Of a DNA stretch of 64,000 nt, positions 29,820-45,607 are shown one piece after another. Numbering within the stretch: position 1 is the first letter of the stretch; each line of letters starts with the position of its first letter. The stretch is from Siphonodentalium dalli (taxonomy: Eukaryota; Mollusca; Scaphopoda; Gadilida; Siphonodentaliidae). The stretch is taken from the NCBI GenBank assembly GCA_032622095.1, contig CP136061.1, positions 2,542,001 to 2,606,000 on the forward strand, in the 5' to 3' direction. The notes beneath the pieces are model-generated. The model was given only the letters and a program-made list of their open reading frames with translations. It was not told where the DNA came from and ran no database searches. A program made the translations under genes and the position numbers.

Positions 29820-30250
29820 CCTATAAGACTCACATAAGGCCGGTGACATATTGATAATACATACCTATAAGACTCACATAAGGTCGGTGGATATTGATAA
29901 TACATACCTATAAGACACACATAAGGCCGGTGGCATATTGATAATACATACCTATAAGACTCACATAAGGACGGTGGCATATTGATAATACATACCTATA
30001 AGACACACATAAGGACGGTGGCATATTGATAATACATACCTATAAGACTCACATAAGGAAGGTGGCATATTGATAATACATACCTATAAGACTCACATAA
30101 GGACGGTGACATATTGATAATACATACCTATAAGACTCACATAAGGCCGGTGACATATTGATAATACATACCTATAAGACTCACATAAGGTCGGTGGATA
30201 TTGATAATACATACCTATAAGACACACATAAGGCCGGTGGCATATTGATA
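29820..30250 (+). repeat. Seven-unit duplication, 307-bp offset
   Basis: A three-unit marker with AAGGCCGGTGAC, then AAGGTCGGTGG (43 bp), then an ACAC unit with AAGGCCGGTGGC occurs at about 29,838 and again at 30,145. The offset is 307 (7 x 44 minus 1). Confidence 0.75.
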
Positions 30251-31195
30251 ATACATACCTATAAGACTCACATAAGGAAGGTGACATATTGATAATACAT
30301 ACCTATAAGACTCACATAAGGAAGGTGACATATTGATAATACATACCTATAAGACTCACATAAGGACGGTGACATATTGATAATACATACCTATAAGACA
30401 CACATAAGGACGGTGGCATATTGATAATACATACCTATAAGACTGACATAAGGAAGGTGACATATTGATAATACATACATACAAGACTCACATAAGGACG
30501 GTGACATATTGATAATACATACCTATAAGACTCACATAAGGACGGTGGCATATTGATAATACATACCTATAAGACTGACATAAGGACGGTGGCATATTGA
30601 TAATACATACCTATAAGACTCACATAAGGAAGGTGACATATTGATAATACATACCTATAAGACTCACATAAGGAAGGTGACATATTGATAATACATACCT
30701 ATAAGACTCACATAAGGAAGGTGACATATTGATAATACATACCTATAAGACTGACATAAGGACGGTGGCATATTGATAATACATACCTATAAGACTCACA
30801 TCAGGAAGGTGACATATTGATAATACATACCTATAAGACTCACATAAGGAAGGTGACATATTGATAATACATACCTATAAGACTCACATAAGGACGGTGA
30901 CATATTGATAATACATACCTATAAGACTCACATAAGGACGGTGACATATTGATAATACATACCTATAAGACACACATAAGGACGGTGACATATTGATAAT
31001 ACATACCTATAAGACTCACATAAGGACGGTGACATATTGATAATACATACCTATAAGACACACATAAGGAAGGTGGCATATTGATAATACATACCTATAA
31101 GACTCACATAAGGACGGTGACATATTGATAATACATACCTATAAGACTCACATAATGAAGGTGACATATTGATAATACATACCTATAAGACTGAC

Positions 31196-32290
31196 ATAAG
31201 GACGGTGACATATTGATAATACATACCTATAAGACTCACATAAGGACGGTGACATATTGATAATACATACCTATAAGACACACATAAGGACGGTGGCATA
31301 TAGATAATACATACCTATAAGACACACATAAGGAAGGTGACATATTGATAATACATACCTATAAGACTCACATAAGGACGGTGACATATTGATAATACAT
31401 ACCTATAAGACACACATAAGGACGGTGACATATTGATAATGTATACCTATAAGACTCACATAAGGACGGTGACATATTGATAATACATACCTATAAGACA
31501 CACATAAGGACGGTGACATATTGATAATACATACCTATAAGACTGACATAAGGACGGTGACATATTGATAATACATACCTATAAGACTCACATAAGGACG
31601 GTGACATATTGATAATACATACCTATAAGACTCACATAAGGACGGTGACATATTGATAATACATACCTATAAGACACATATAAGGAAGGTGACATATTGA
31701 TAATGCATACCTATAAGACTCACATAAGGACGGTGACATATTGATAATACATACCTATAAGACACACATAAGGAAGGTGACATATTGATAATACATACCT
31801 ATAAGACACACATAAGGAAGGTGACATATTGACAATACATACCTATAAGACACACATAAGGACGGTGACATATTGATAATACATACCTATAAGACTCACA
31901 TAAGGACGGTGACATATTGATAATACATACCTATAAGACACACATAAGGACGGTGGCATATAGATAATACATACCTATAAGACACACATAAGGAAGGTGA
32001 CATATTGATAATACATACCTATAAGACTCACATAAGGACGGTGACATATTTATAATACATACCTATAAGACACACATAAGGACGGTGACATATTGATAAT
32101 GTATACCTATAAGACTCACATAAGGACGGTGACATATTGATAATACATACCTATAAGACACACATAAGGACGGTGACATATTGATAATATATACCTATAA
32201 GACTGACATAAGGACGGTGACATATTGATAATACATACCTATAAGACTCACATAAGGACGGTGACATATTGATAATACATACCTATAAGA
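31196..32290 (+). repeat. 660-bp tandem duplication, two substitutions in ~440 bp
   Basis: The block from about 31,196 to 31,630 recurs at 31,856-32,290, exactly 660 bp (15 x 44) downstream. Both copies carry the private change CATATAGATAATAC (31,298 and 31,958). Over the matched ~440 bp I see two differences: ATATTGATAAT versus ATATTTATAAT, and AATACATACC versus AATATATACC. Matching stops on both sides where slot states diverge. Confidence 0.85.
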
Positions 32291-35200
32291 CACACATAAG
32301 GAAGGTGACATATTGATAATGTATACCTATAAGACTCACATAAGGACGGTGACATATTGATAATACATACCTATAAGACTCACATAAGGACGGTGACATA
32401 TTGATAATGTATACCTATAAGACTCACATAAGGACGGTGACATATTGATAATACATACCTATAAGACACATATAAGGAAGGTGACATATTGATAATGCAT
32501 ACCTATAAGACTGACATAAGGACGGTGGCATATTGATAATACATACCTATAAGACACATATAAGGAAGGTGACATATTGATAATGCATACCTATAAGACT
32601 GACATAAGGACGGTGGCATATTGATAATACATACCTATAAGACTCACATAAGGAAGGTGACATATTGATAATACATACCTATAAGACTCACATAAGGAAG
32701 GTGACATATTGATAATGTATACCTATAAGACACACATAAGGACGGTGACATATTGATAATGTATACCTATAAGACACACATAAGGACGGTGACATATTGA
32801 TAATACATACCTATAAGACTGACATAAGGACGGTGGCATATTGATAATACATACCTATAAGACACACATAAGGAAGGTGACATATTGATAATGCATACCT
32901 ATAAGACTCACATAAGGAAGGTGACATATTGATAATACATACCTATAAGACTCACATAAGGAAGGTGACATATTGATAATACATACCTATAAGACTCACA
33001 TAAGGAAGGTGACATATTGATAATGCATACCTATAAGACTCACATAAGGAAGGTGACATATTGATAATACATACCTATAAGACTCACATAAGGAAGGTGA
33101 CATATTGATAATGTATACCTATAAGACACACATAAGGACGGTGACATATTGATAATGTATACCTATAAGACACACATAAGGACGGTGACATATTGATAAT
33201 ACATACCTATAAGACACACATAAGGAAGGTGACATATTGATAATGCATACCTATAAGACTCACATAAGGACGGTGGATATTGATAATACATACCTATAAG
33301 ACTCACATAAGGAAGGTGGCATATTGATAATACATACCTATAAGACTCACATAAGGAAGGTGGCATATTGATAATACATACCTATAAGACTCACATAAGG
33401 ACGGTGGCATATTGATAATACATACCTATAAGACTCACATAAGGACGGTGACATATTGATAATACATACCTATAAGACTGACATAAGGAAGGTGACATAT
33501 TGATAATACATACCTATAAGACACACATAAGGACGGTGACATATTGATAATGTATACCTATAAGACACACATAAGGACGGTGACATATTGATAATGTATA
33601 CCTATAAGACACACATAAGGACGGTGACATATTGATAATACATACCTATAATACTCACATAAGGAAGGTGGCATATTGATAATACATACCTATAAGACTC
33701 ACATAAGGACGGTGGCATATTGATAATACATACCTATAAGACTCACATAAGGACGGTGACATATTGATAATACATACCTATAATACTCACATAAGGAAGG
33801 TGGCATATTGATAATACATACCTATAAGACTCACATAAGGACGGTGACATATTGATAATACATACCTATAATACTCACATAAGGAAGGTGGCATATTGAT
33901 AATACATACCTATAAGACACACATAAGGACGGTGACATATTGATAATACATACCTATAAGACTCACATAAGGAAGGTGACATATTGATAATACATACCTA
34001 TAAGACACACATAAGGACGGTGACATATTGATAATGCATACCTATAAGACTGACATAAGGACGGTGGCATATTGATAATACATACCTATAAGACACACAT
34101 AAGGACGGTGGATATTGATAATACATACCTATAAGACTCACATAAGGAAGGTGACATATTGATAATACATACCTATAAGACTCACATAAGGACGGTGACA
34201 TATTGATAATACATACCTATAAGACTCACATAAGGACGGTGACATATTGATAATACATACCTATAAGACTCACATAAGGACGGTGACATATTGATAATAC
34301 ATACCTATAAGACTCACATAAGGACGGTGGCATATTGATAATACATACCTATAAGACTCACATAAGGACGGTGACATATTGATAATACATACCTATAAGA
34401 CTCACATAAGGACGGTGACATATTGATAATACATACCTATAAGACTGACATAAGGACGGTGGCATATTGATAATACATACCTATAAGACTCACATAAGGA
34501 AGGTGACATATTGATAATACATACCTATAAGACTCACATAAGGACGGTGACATATTGATAATGCATACCTATAAGACACACATAAGGAAGGTGGCATATT
34601 GATAATACATACCTATAAGACTCACATAAGGAAGGTGGCATATTGATAATACATACCTATAAGACTCACATAAGGACGGTGGCATATTGATAATACATAC
34701 CTATAAGACACACATAAGGACGGTGACATATTGATAATACATACCTATAAGACTCACATAAGGACGGTGACATATTGATAATACATACATATAAGACTGA
34801 CATAAGGACGGTGACATATTGATAATACATACCTATAAGACTCACATAAGGACGGTGACATATTGATAATACATACCTATAAGACTCACATAAGGACGGT
34901 GACATATTGATAATACATACCTATAAGACTCACATAAGGACGGTGACATATTGATAATACATACCTATAAGACTCACATAAGGACGGTGACATATTGATA
35001 ATACATACCTATAAGACACACATAAGGACGGTGTATATTGATAATACATACCTATAAGACTCACATAAGGACGGTGACATATTGATAATACATACCTATA
35101 AGACTCACATAAGGACGGTGACATATTGATAATACATACCTATAAGACTGACATAAGGACGGTGACATATTGATAATACATACCTATAAGACTCACATAA

Positions 35201-36639
35201 GGACGGTGACATATTGATAATGTATACCTATAAGACTCACATAAGGACGGTGACATATTGATAATACATACCTATAAGACTCACATAAGGAAGGTGACAT
35301 ATTGATAATACATACCTATAAGACTCACATAAGGACGGTGACATATTGATAATACATACCTATAAGACTCACATAAGGACGGTGGCATATTGATAATACA
35401 TACATACAAGACTGACATAAGGACGGTGGCATATTGATAATACATACCTATAAGACACACATAAGGAAGGTGGCATATTGATAATACATACCTATAAGAC
35501 TCACATAAGGACGGTGACATATTGATAATACATACCTATAAGACACACATAAGGAAGGTGGCATATTGATAATACATACCTATAAGACTCACATAAGGAA
35601 GGTGACATATTTATAATACATACCTATAAGACTCACATAAGGACGGTGACATATTGATAATACATACCTATAAGACTCACATAAGGACGGTGACATATTG
35701 ATAATACATACCTATAAGACACACATAAGGAAGGTGGCATATTGATAATACATACCTATAAGACTCACATAAGGACGGTGACATATTGATAATACATACC
35801 TATAAGACTCACATAAGGACGGTGACATATTGATAATACATACCTATAAGACTCACATAAGGACGGTGACATATTGATAATACATACCTATAAGACACAC
35901 ATAAGGAAGGTGGCATATTGATAATACATACCTATAAGACTCACATAAGGAAGGTGACATATTGATAATACATACCTATAAGACTCACATAAGGACGGTG
36001 ACATATTGATAATACATACCTATAAGACTCACATAAGGACGGTGACATATTGATAATACATACCTATAAGACACACATAAGGAAGGTGGCATATTGATAA
36101 TACATACCTATAAGACTCACATAAGGACGGTGACATATTGATAATACATACCTATAAGACTCACATAAGGACGGTGACATATTGATAATACATACCTATA
36201 AGACACACATAAGGACGGTGACATATTGATAATACATACCTATAAGACTCACATAAGGACGGTGACATATTGATAATACATACCTATAAGACTCACATAA
36301 GGACGGTGACATATTGATAATACATACCTATAAGACTGACATAAGGAAGGTGGCATATTGATAATACATACCTATAAGACTGACATAAGGACGGTGACAT
36401 ATTGATAATACATACCTATAAGACTCACATAAGGACGGTGACATATTGATAATACATACCTATAAGACACACATAAGGACGGTGTATATTGATAATACAT
36501 ACCTATAAGACTCACATAAGGACGGTGACATATTGATAATACATACCTATAAGACTCACATAAGGACGGTGACATATTGATAATACATACCTATAAGACT
36601 GACATAAGGACGGTGACATATTGATAATACATACCTATA

Positions 36640-36990
36640 AGACTCACATAAGGACGGTGGATATTGATAATACATACCTATAAGACTCACATAAGGACGG
36701 TGGATATTGATAATACATACCTATAAGACTCACATAAGGACGGTGACATATTGATAATACATACCTATAAGACTCACATAAGGACGGTGACATATTGATA
36801 ATACATACCTATAAGACTGACATAAGGACGGTGACATATTGATAATACATACCTATAAGACTCACATAAGGACGGTGGATATTGATAATACATACCTATA
36901 AGACTCACATAAGGACGGTGGATATTGATAATACATACCTATAAGACTCACATAAGGACGGTGGATATTGATAATACATACCTATAAGAC
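36640..36990 (+). repeat. Runs of consecutive 43-bp GGTGGATATTG units
   Basis: Two consecutive 43-bp units at about 36,645-36,730 are followed, after a few 44-bp units, by three more at about 36,860-36,990. A third run of three lies at about 38,650-38,780. Elsewhere in the right arm the 43-bp class is usually isolated between 44-bp units, so these are local clusters. Confidence 0.7.
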
Positions 36991-37906
36991 TCACATAAGG
37001 ACGGTGACATATTGATAATACATACCTATAAGACACACATAAGGACGGTGACATATTGATAATACATACCTATAAGACACACATAAGGACGGTGACATAT
37101 TGATAATGCATACATATAAGACTCACATAAGGACGGTGGATATTGATAATACATACCTATAAGACACACATAAGGACGGTGACATATTGATAATACATAC
37201 CTATAAGACACACATAAGGACGGTGACATATTGATAATGCATACCTATAAGACTCACATAAGGAAGGTGACATATTGATAATACATACCTATAAGAGTCA
37301 CATAAGGAAGGTGGCATATTGATAATGTATACCTATAAGACTCACATAAGGAAGGTGACATATTGATAATACATACCTATAAGACACACATAAGGACGGT
37401 GGCATATTGATAATACATACCTATAAGACTCACATAAGGAAGGTGACATATTGATAATACATACCTATAAGAGTCACATAAGGACGGTGGCATATTGATA
37501 ATACATACCTATAAAACTCACATAAGGACGGTGACATATTGATAATGCATACCTATAAGACTGACATAAGGACGGTGACATATTGATAATACATACCTAT
37601 AAGACACACATAAGGAAGGTGGCATATTGATAATACATACCTATAAGACTCACATAAGGACGGTGGCATATTGATAATACATACCTATAAGACTCACATA
37701 AGGACGGTGACATATTGATAATGCATACCTATAAGACTCACATAAGGAAGGTGACATATTGATAATACATACCTATAGGACTCACATAAGGACGGTGCAT
37801 ATTGATAATACATACCTATAAGACTCACATAAGGAAGGTGGCATATTGATAATACATACCTATAAGACTCACATAAGGACGGTGGCATATTGATAATACA
37901 TACCTA

Positions 37907-38200
37907 TAGGACTCACATAAGGAAGGTGACATATTGATAATCCATACCTATAAGACTCACATAAGGACGGTGTATATTGATAATACATACCTATAAGACT
38001 CACATAAGGAAGGTGACATATTGATAATACATACCTATAGGACTCACATAAGGAAGGTGACATATTGATAATCCATACCTATAAGACTCACATAAGGACG
38101 GTGTATATTGATAATACATACCTATAAGACTCACATAAGGAAGGTGACATATTGATAATACATACCTATAGGACTCACATAAGGAAGGTGACATATTGAT
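37907..38200 (+). repeat. Trimer higher-order repeat, 131 bp, marked by CTATAGGACTC and AATCCATA
   Basis: CCTATAGGACTC occurs at about 37,907, 38,038 and 38,169, each 131 bp apart (44 + 44 + 43). The first two copies are followed by the rare AATCCATA state and a GGTGTATATTG 43-bp unit. AATCCATA is otherwise the typical state of the left array edge. Confidence 0.75.
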
Positions 38201-40140
38201 AATGTATACCTATAAGACTCACATAAGGACGGTGACATATTGATAATACATACCTATAAGACTCACATAAGGAAGGTGACATATTGATAATACATACCTA
38301 TAAGACTCACATAAGGAAGGTGACATATTGATAATACATACCTATAAGACTCACATAAGGAAGGTGACATATTGATAATACATACCTATAAGACTTACAT
38401 AAGGACGGTGACATATTGATAATACATACCTATAAGACTTACATAAGGACGGTGACATATTGATAATACATACCTATAAGACACACATAAGGACGGTGGC
38501 ATATTGATAATACATACCTATAAGACTCACATAAGGACGGTGTATATTGATAATCCATACCTATAAGACACACATAAGGTCGGTGGCATATTGATAATAC
38601 ATACCTATAAGACACACATAAGGACGGTGTATATTGATAATACATACCTATAAGACTCACATAAGGACGGTGGATATTGATAATACATACCTATAAGACT
38701 CACATAAGGACGGTGGATATTGATAATACATACCTATAAGACTCACATAAGGACGGTGGATATTGATAATACATACCTATAAGACTCACATAAGGAAGGT
38801 GACATATTGATAATACATACCTATAAGACTCACATAAGGAAGGTGACATATTGATAATACATACCTATAAGACTCACATAAGGAAGGTGGCATATTGATA
38901 ATACATACCTATAAGACACACATAAGGACGGTGTATATTGATAATACATACCTATAAGACTCACATAAGGACGGTGACATATTGATAATACATACCTATA
39001 AGACTCACATAAGGACGGTGACATATTGATAATGTATACCTATAAGACTCACATAAGGAAGGTGACATATTGATAATACATACCTATAAGACTCACATAA
39101 GGACGGTGGATATTGATAATACATACCTATAAGACTCACATAAGGAAGGTGACATATTGATAATACATACCTATAAGATACACATATGGAAGGTGGCATA
39201 TTGATAATACATACCTATAAGACACACATAAGGACGGTGGATATTGATAATACATACCTATAAGACTCACATAAGGAAGGTGACATATTGATAATACATA
39301 CCTATAAGACACACATAAGGACGGTGACATATTGATAATACATACCTATAAGACACACATAAGGACGGTGGCATATTGATAATGTATACATATAAGACTC
39401 ACATAATGAAGGTGGATATTGATAATACATACCTATAAGACTCACATAAGGACGGTGGCATATTGATAATACATACCTATAAGACTCACATAAGGAAGGT
39501 GGCATATTGATAATACATACCTATAAGACACACATAAGGAAGGTGGCATATTGATAATACATACCTATAAGACTCACATAAGGACGGTGGATATTGATAA
39601 TACATACCTATAAGACTCACATAAGGAAGGTGGCATATTGATAATACATACCTATAAGACTCACATAAGGAAGGTGACATATTGATAATACATACCTATA
39701 AGACACACATAAGGAAGGTGGCATATTGATAATACATACCTATAAGACTCACATAAGAACGGTGGCATATTGATAATACATACCTATAAGACTCACATAA
39801 GGAAGGTGACATATTGATAATACATACCTATAAGACACACATAAGGAAGGTGGCATATTGATAATACATACCTATAAGACACACATAAGGAAGGTGGCAT
39901 ATTGATAATACATACCTATAAGACTCACATAAGGACGGTGTATATTGATAATACATACCTATAAGACTCACATAAGGAAGGTGGCATATTGATAATACAT
40001 ACCTATAAGACTCACATAAGGACGGTGTATATTGATAATGTATACCTATAAGACTCACATAAGGCCGGTGGATATTGATAATACATACCTATAAGACTGA
40101 CATAAGGACGGTGACATATTGATAATACATACCTATAAGA

Positions 40141-41160
40141 CTCACATAAGGACGGTGTATATTGATAATACATACCTATAAGACACACATAAGGACGGTG
40201 TATATTGATAATACATACCTATAAGACAGACATAAGGAAGGTGACATATTGATAATACATACCTATAAGAGACACATAAGGACGGTGACATATTGATAAT
40301 ACATACCTATAAGACTCACATAAGGACGGTGTATATTGATAATACATACCTATAAGACTGACATAAGGACGGTGACATATTGATAATACATACCTATAAG
40401 ACTCACATAAGGACGGTGCATATTGATAATACATACCTATAAGACTGACATAAGGACGGTGACATATTGATAATACATACCTATAAGACTCACATAAGGA
40501 CGGTGACATATTGATAATACATACCTATAAGACACACATAAGGACGGTGACATATTGATAATACATACCTATAAGACTCACATAAGGACGGTGCATATTG
40601 ATAATACATACCTATAAGACTGACATAAGGACGGTGACATATTGATAATACATACCTATAAGACTCACATAAGGACGGTGGCATATTGATAATACATACC
40701 TATAAGACTGACATAAGGACGGTGTATATTGATAATACATACCTATAAGACTCACATAAGGACGGTGACATATTGATAATACATACCTATAAGACTCACA
40801 TAAGGACGGTGTATATTGATAATACATACCTATAAGACACACATAAGGACGGTGTATATTGATAATACATACCTATAAGACTCACATAAGGACGGTGACA
40901 TATTGATAATACATACCTATAAGACTCACATAAGGACGGTGTATATTGATAATACATACCTATAAGACACACATAAGGACGGTGTATATTGATAATACAT
41001 ACCTATAAGACAGACATAAGGAAGGTGACATATTGATAATACATACCTATAAGAGACACATAAGGACGGTGACATATTGATAATACATACCTATAAGACT
41101 CACATAAGGACGGTGTATATTGATAATACATACCTATAAGACTGACATAAGGACGGTGCA
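40141..41160 (+). repeat. 784-bp duplication marked by ACAGAC and AAGAGACAC units
   Basis: The rare pair of units ATAAGACAGACATAAGGAAG and ATAAGAGACACATAAGG occurs at 40,221-40,280 and again at 41,005-41,064, an offset of 784 bp (about 18 units, several of them 43 bp). The copies also share two GGTGTATATTG units upstream and several units downstream, and diverge near 41,158 where GGTGAC is replaced by GGTGCA. Confidence 0.8.
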
Positions 41161-43643
41161 TATTGATAATACATACCTATAAGACACACATAAGGACGGT
41201 GACATATTGATAATACATACCTATAAGACTCACATAAGGACGGTGCATATTGATAATACATACCTATAAGACTGACATAAGGACGGTGACATATTGATAA
41301 TACATACCTATAAGACTCACATAAGGACGGTGGCATATTGATAATACATACCTATAAGACACACATAAGGACGGTGCATATTGATAATACATACCTATAA
41401 GACTCACATAAGGCCGGTGACATATTGATAATACATACCTATAAGACTGACATAAGGACGGTGTATATTGATAATACATACCTATAAGACACACATAAGG
41501 ACGGTGACATATTGATAATACATACCTATAAGACTCACATAAGGCCGGTGACATATTGATAATACATACCTATAAGACTGACATAAGGACGGTGTATATT
41601 GATAATACATACCTATAAGACTCACATAAGGACGGTGACATATTGATAATACATACCTATAAGACTGACATAAGGACGGTGACATATTGATAATGCATAC
41701 CTATAAGACTCACATAAGGACGGTGACATATTGATAATGCATACCTATAAGACTCACATAAGGACGGTGACATATTGATAATGCATACCTATAAGACTGA
41801 CATAAGGACGGTGACATATTGATAATGCATACCTATAAGACTGACATAAGGACGGTGACATATTGATAATACATACCTATAAGACACACATAAGGAAGGT
41901 GACATATTGATAATACATACCTATAAGACTCACATAAGGACGGTGACATATTGATAATGCATACCTATAAGACTCACATAAGGAAGGTGGCATATTGATA
42001 ATACATACCTATAAGACTCACATAAGGAAGGTGACATATTGATAATGCATACCTATAAGACTCACATAAGGACGGTGACATATTGATAATGCATACCTAT
42101 AAGACTCACATAAGGACGGTGACATATTGATAATGCATACCTATAAGACTCACATAAGGACGGTGGATATTGATAATACATACCTATAAGACTGACATAA
42201 GGACGGTGACATATTGATAATACATACCTATAAGACACACATAAGGACGGTGGCATATTGATAATGCATACCTATAAGACTCACATAAGGAAGGTGGCAT
42301 ATTGATAATACATACCTATAAGACTGACATAAGGAAGGTGACATATTGATAATACATACCTATAAGACTCACATAAGGACGGTGACATATTGATAATACA
42401 TACCTATAAGACTGACATAAGGACGGTGACATATTGATAATACATACCTATAAGACTGACATAAGGACGGTGACATATTGATAATACATACCTATAAGAC
42501 TGACATAAGGACGGTGACATATTGATAATACATACCTATAAGACTCACATAAGGACGGTGACATATTGATAATACATACCTATAAGACTGACATAAGGAC
42601 GGTGACATATTGATAATACATACCTATAAGACTCACATAAGGAAGGTGACATATTGATAATACATACCTATAAGACTGACATAAGGACGGTGACATATTG
42701 ATAATACATACCTATAAGACTCACATAAGGACGGTGACATATTGATAATGCATACCTATAAGACACACATAAGGACGGTGGCATATTGATAATACATACC
42801 TATAAGACTCACATAAGGACGGTGACATATTGATAATACATACCTATAAGACTCACATAAGGACGGTGACATATTGATAATACATACCTATAAGACTCAC
42901 ATAAGGACGGTGACATATTGATAATACATACCTATAAGACTCACATAAGGACGGTGACATATTGATAATACATACCTATAAGACACACATAAGGACGGTG
43001 ACATATTGATAATACATACCTATAAGACTCACATAAGGACGGTGACATATTGATAATACATACCTATAAGACTCACATAAGGACGGTGCATATTGATAAT
43101 GCATACCTATAAGACTGACATAAGGACGGTGGCATATTGATAATACATACCTATAAGACTCACATAAGGACGGTGACATATTGATAATACATACATATAA
43201 GACTCACATAAGGACGGTGGCATATTGATAATACATACCTATAAGACACACATAAGGACGGTGACATATTGATAATACATACCTATAAGACTCACATAAG
43301 GACGGTGACATATTGATAATACATACCTATAAGACTGACATAAGGACGGTGGCATATTGATAATACATACCTATAAGACTCACATAAGGACGGTGACATA
43401 TTGATAATACATACCTATAAGACTGACATAAGGACGGTGGCATATTGATAATACATACCTATAAGACTCACATAAGGACGGTGGCATATTGATAATACAT
43501 ACCTATAAGACTGACATAAGGACGGTGACATATTGATAATACATACCTATAAGACTGACATAAGGACGGTGACATATTGATAATACATACCTATAAGACT
43601 CACATAAGGACGGTGACATATTGATAATACATACCTATAAGAC

Positions 43644-44579
43644 TCACATAAGGACGGTGACATATTGATAATACATACCTATAAGACTCACATAAGGACG
43701 GTGACATATTGATAATACATACCTATAAGACTCACATAAGGACGGTGACATATTGCCATGTATACCTATAAGACTGACATAAGGACGGTGACATATTGAT
43801 AATACATACCTATAAGACACACATAAGGAAGGTGGATATTGATAATGTATACCTATAAGACTGACATAAGGACGGTGACATATTGATAATGCATACCTAT
43901 AAGACTCACATAAGGACGGTGGCATATTGATAATACATACCTATAAGACACACATAAGGAAGGTGACATATTGATAATGCATACCTATAAGACTCACATA
44001 AGGACGGTGGCATATTGATAATACATACCTATAAGACACACATAAGGACGGTGACATATTGCCATGTATACCTATAAGACTGACATAAGGACGGTGACAT
44101 ATTGATAATACATACCTATAAGACACACATAAGGAAGGTGGATATTGATAATGTATACCTATAAGACTCACATAAGGACGGTGGCATATTGATAATACAT
44201 ACCTATAAGACACACATAAGGAAGGTGGATATTGATAATGTATACCTATAAGACTCACATAAGGACGGTGGCATATTGATAATACATACCTATAAGACAC
44301 ACATAAGGAAGGTGGATATTGATAATGCATACCTATAAGACTCACATAAGGACGGTGGCATATTGATAATACATACCTATAAGACTCACATAAGGACGGT
44401 GACATATTGCCATGTATACCTATAAGACTGACATAAGGACGGTGACATATTGATAATACATACCTATAAGACACACATAAGGAAGGTGGATATTGATAAT
44501 GTATACCTATAAGACTGACATAAGGACGGTGACATATTGATAATGCATACCTATAAGACTCACATAAGGACGGTGGCAT
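43644..44579 (+). repeat. 87-bp dimer repeats carrying the longest chance open frame
   Basis: A dimer of one 43-bp and one 44-bp unit (AAGGAAGGTGGATATT with ATGTATA, then ACGGTGGC) starts at 44,122, 44,209 and 44,296, each 87 bp apart. ATATTGCCATGTATACC units sit at 43,751, 44,057 and 44,405. Because 87 is 29 codons, the minus strand stays open from 44,579 to 43,941 (212 codons), the longest frame in the window. The predicted peptide is only the satellite read in two alternating frames and has no signal peptide or domain I recognise. I treat it as a by-product of unit lengths rather than a gene. Confidence 0.8.
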
Positions 44580-44600
44580 ATTGATAATACATACCTATAA

Positions 44601-44820
44601 GACACACATAAGGAAGGTGACATATTGATAATGCATACCTATAAGACTCACATAAGGACGGTGGCATATTGATAATACATACCTATAAGACACACATAAG
44701 GAAGGTGACATATTGATAATGCATACCTATAAGACTCACATAAGGACGGTGGCATATTGATAATACATACCTATAAGACACACATAAGGAAGGTGACATA
44801 TTGATAATGCATACCTATAA
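44601..44820 (+). repeat. 88-bp dimer, about 2.5 copies
   Basis: An ACAC, AAGG, GTGAC, ATGCATA unit alternates with a TC, ACGG, GTGGC, ATACATA unit at about 44,601, 44,689 and 44,777. It has the same slot logic as the 87-bp dimers just upstream, but both units are 44 bp. Confidence 0.75.
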
Positions 44821-45607
44821 GACTGACATAAGGACGGTGACATATTGATAATGCATACCTATAAGACACACATAAGGACGGTGGCATATTGATAATACAT
44901 ACCTATAAGACACACATAAGGAAGGTGACATATTGATAATGCATACCTATAAGACTCACATAAGGACGGTGACATATTGATAATACATACCTATAAGACT
45001 CACATAAGGACGGTGACATATTGCCATGTATACCTATAAGACTGACATAAGGACGGTGACATATTGCCATGTATACCTATAAGACTCACATAAGGACGGT
45101 GACATATTGCCATGTATACCTATAAGACACACATAAGGACGGTGACATATTGATAATACATACCTATAAGACTCACATAAGGACGGTGACATATTGATAA
45201 TACATACCTATAAGACTCACATAAGGACGGTGACATATTGCCATGTATACCTATAAGACTGACATAAGGACGGTGACATATTGATAATACATACCTATAA
45301 GACACACATAAGGACGGTGGATATTGCCATGTATACCTATAAGACTCACATAAGGACGGTGACATATTGCCATGTATACCTATAAGACTCACATAAGGAC
45401 GGTGACATATTGATAATACATACCTATAAGACACACATAAGGACGGTGGATATTGATAATACATACCTATAAGACTCACATAAGGACGGTGGATATTGAT
45501 AATACATACCTATAAGACTCACATAAGGACGGTGACATATTGATAATACATACCTATAAGACTCACATAAGGACGGTGACATATTGCCATGTATACCTAT
45601 AAGACTG

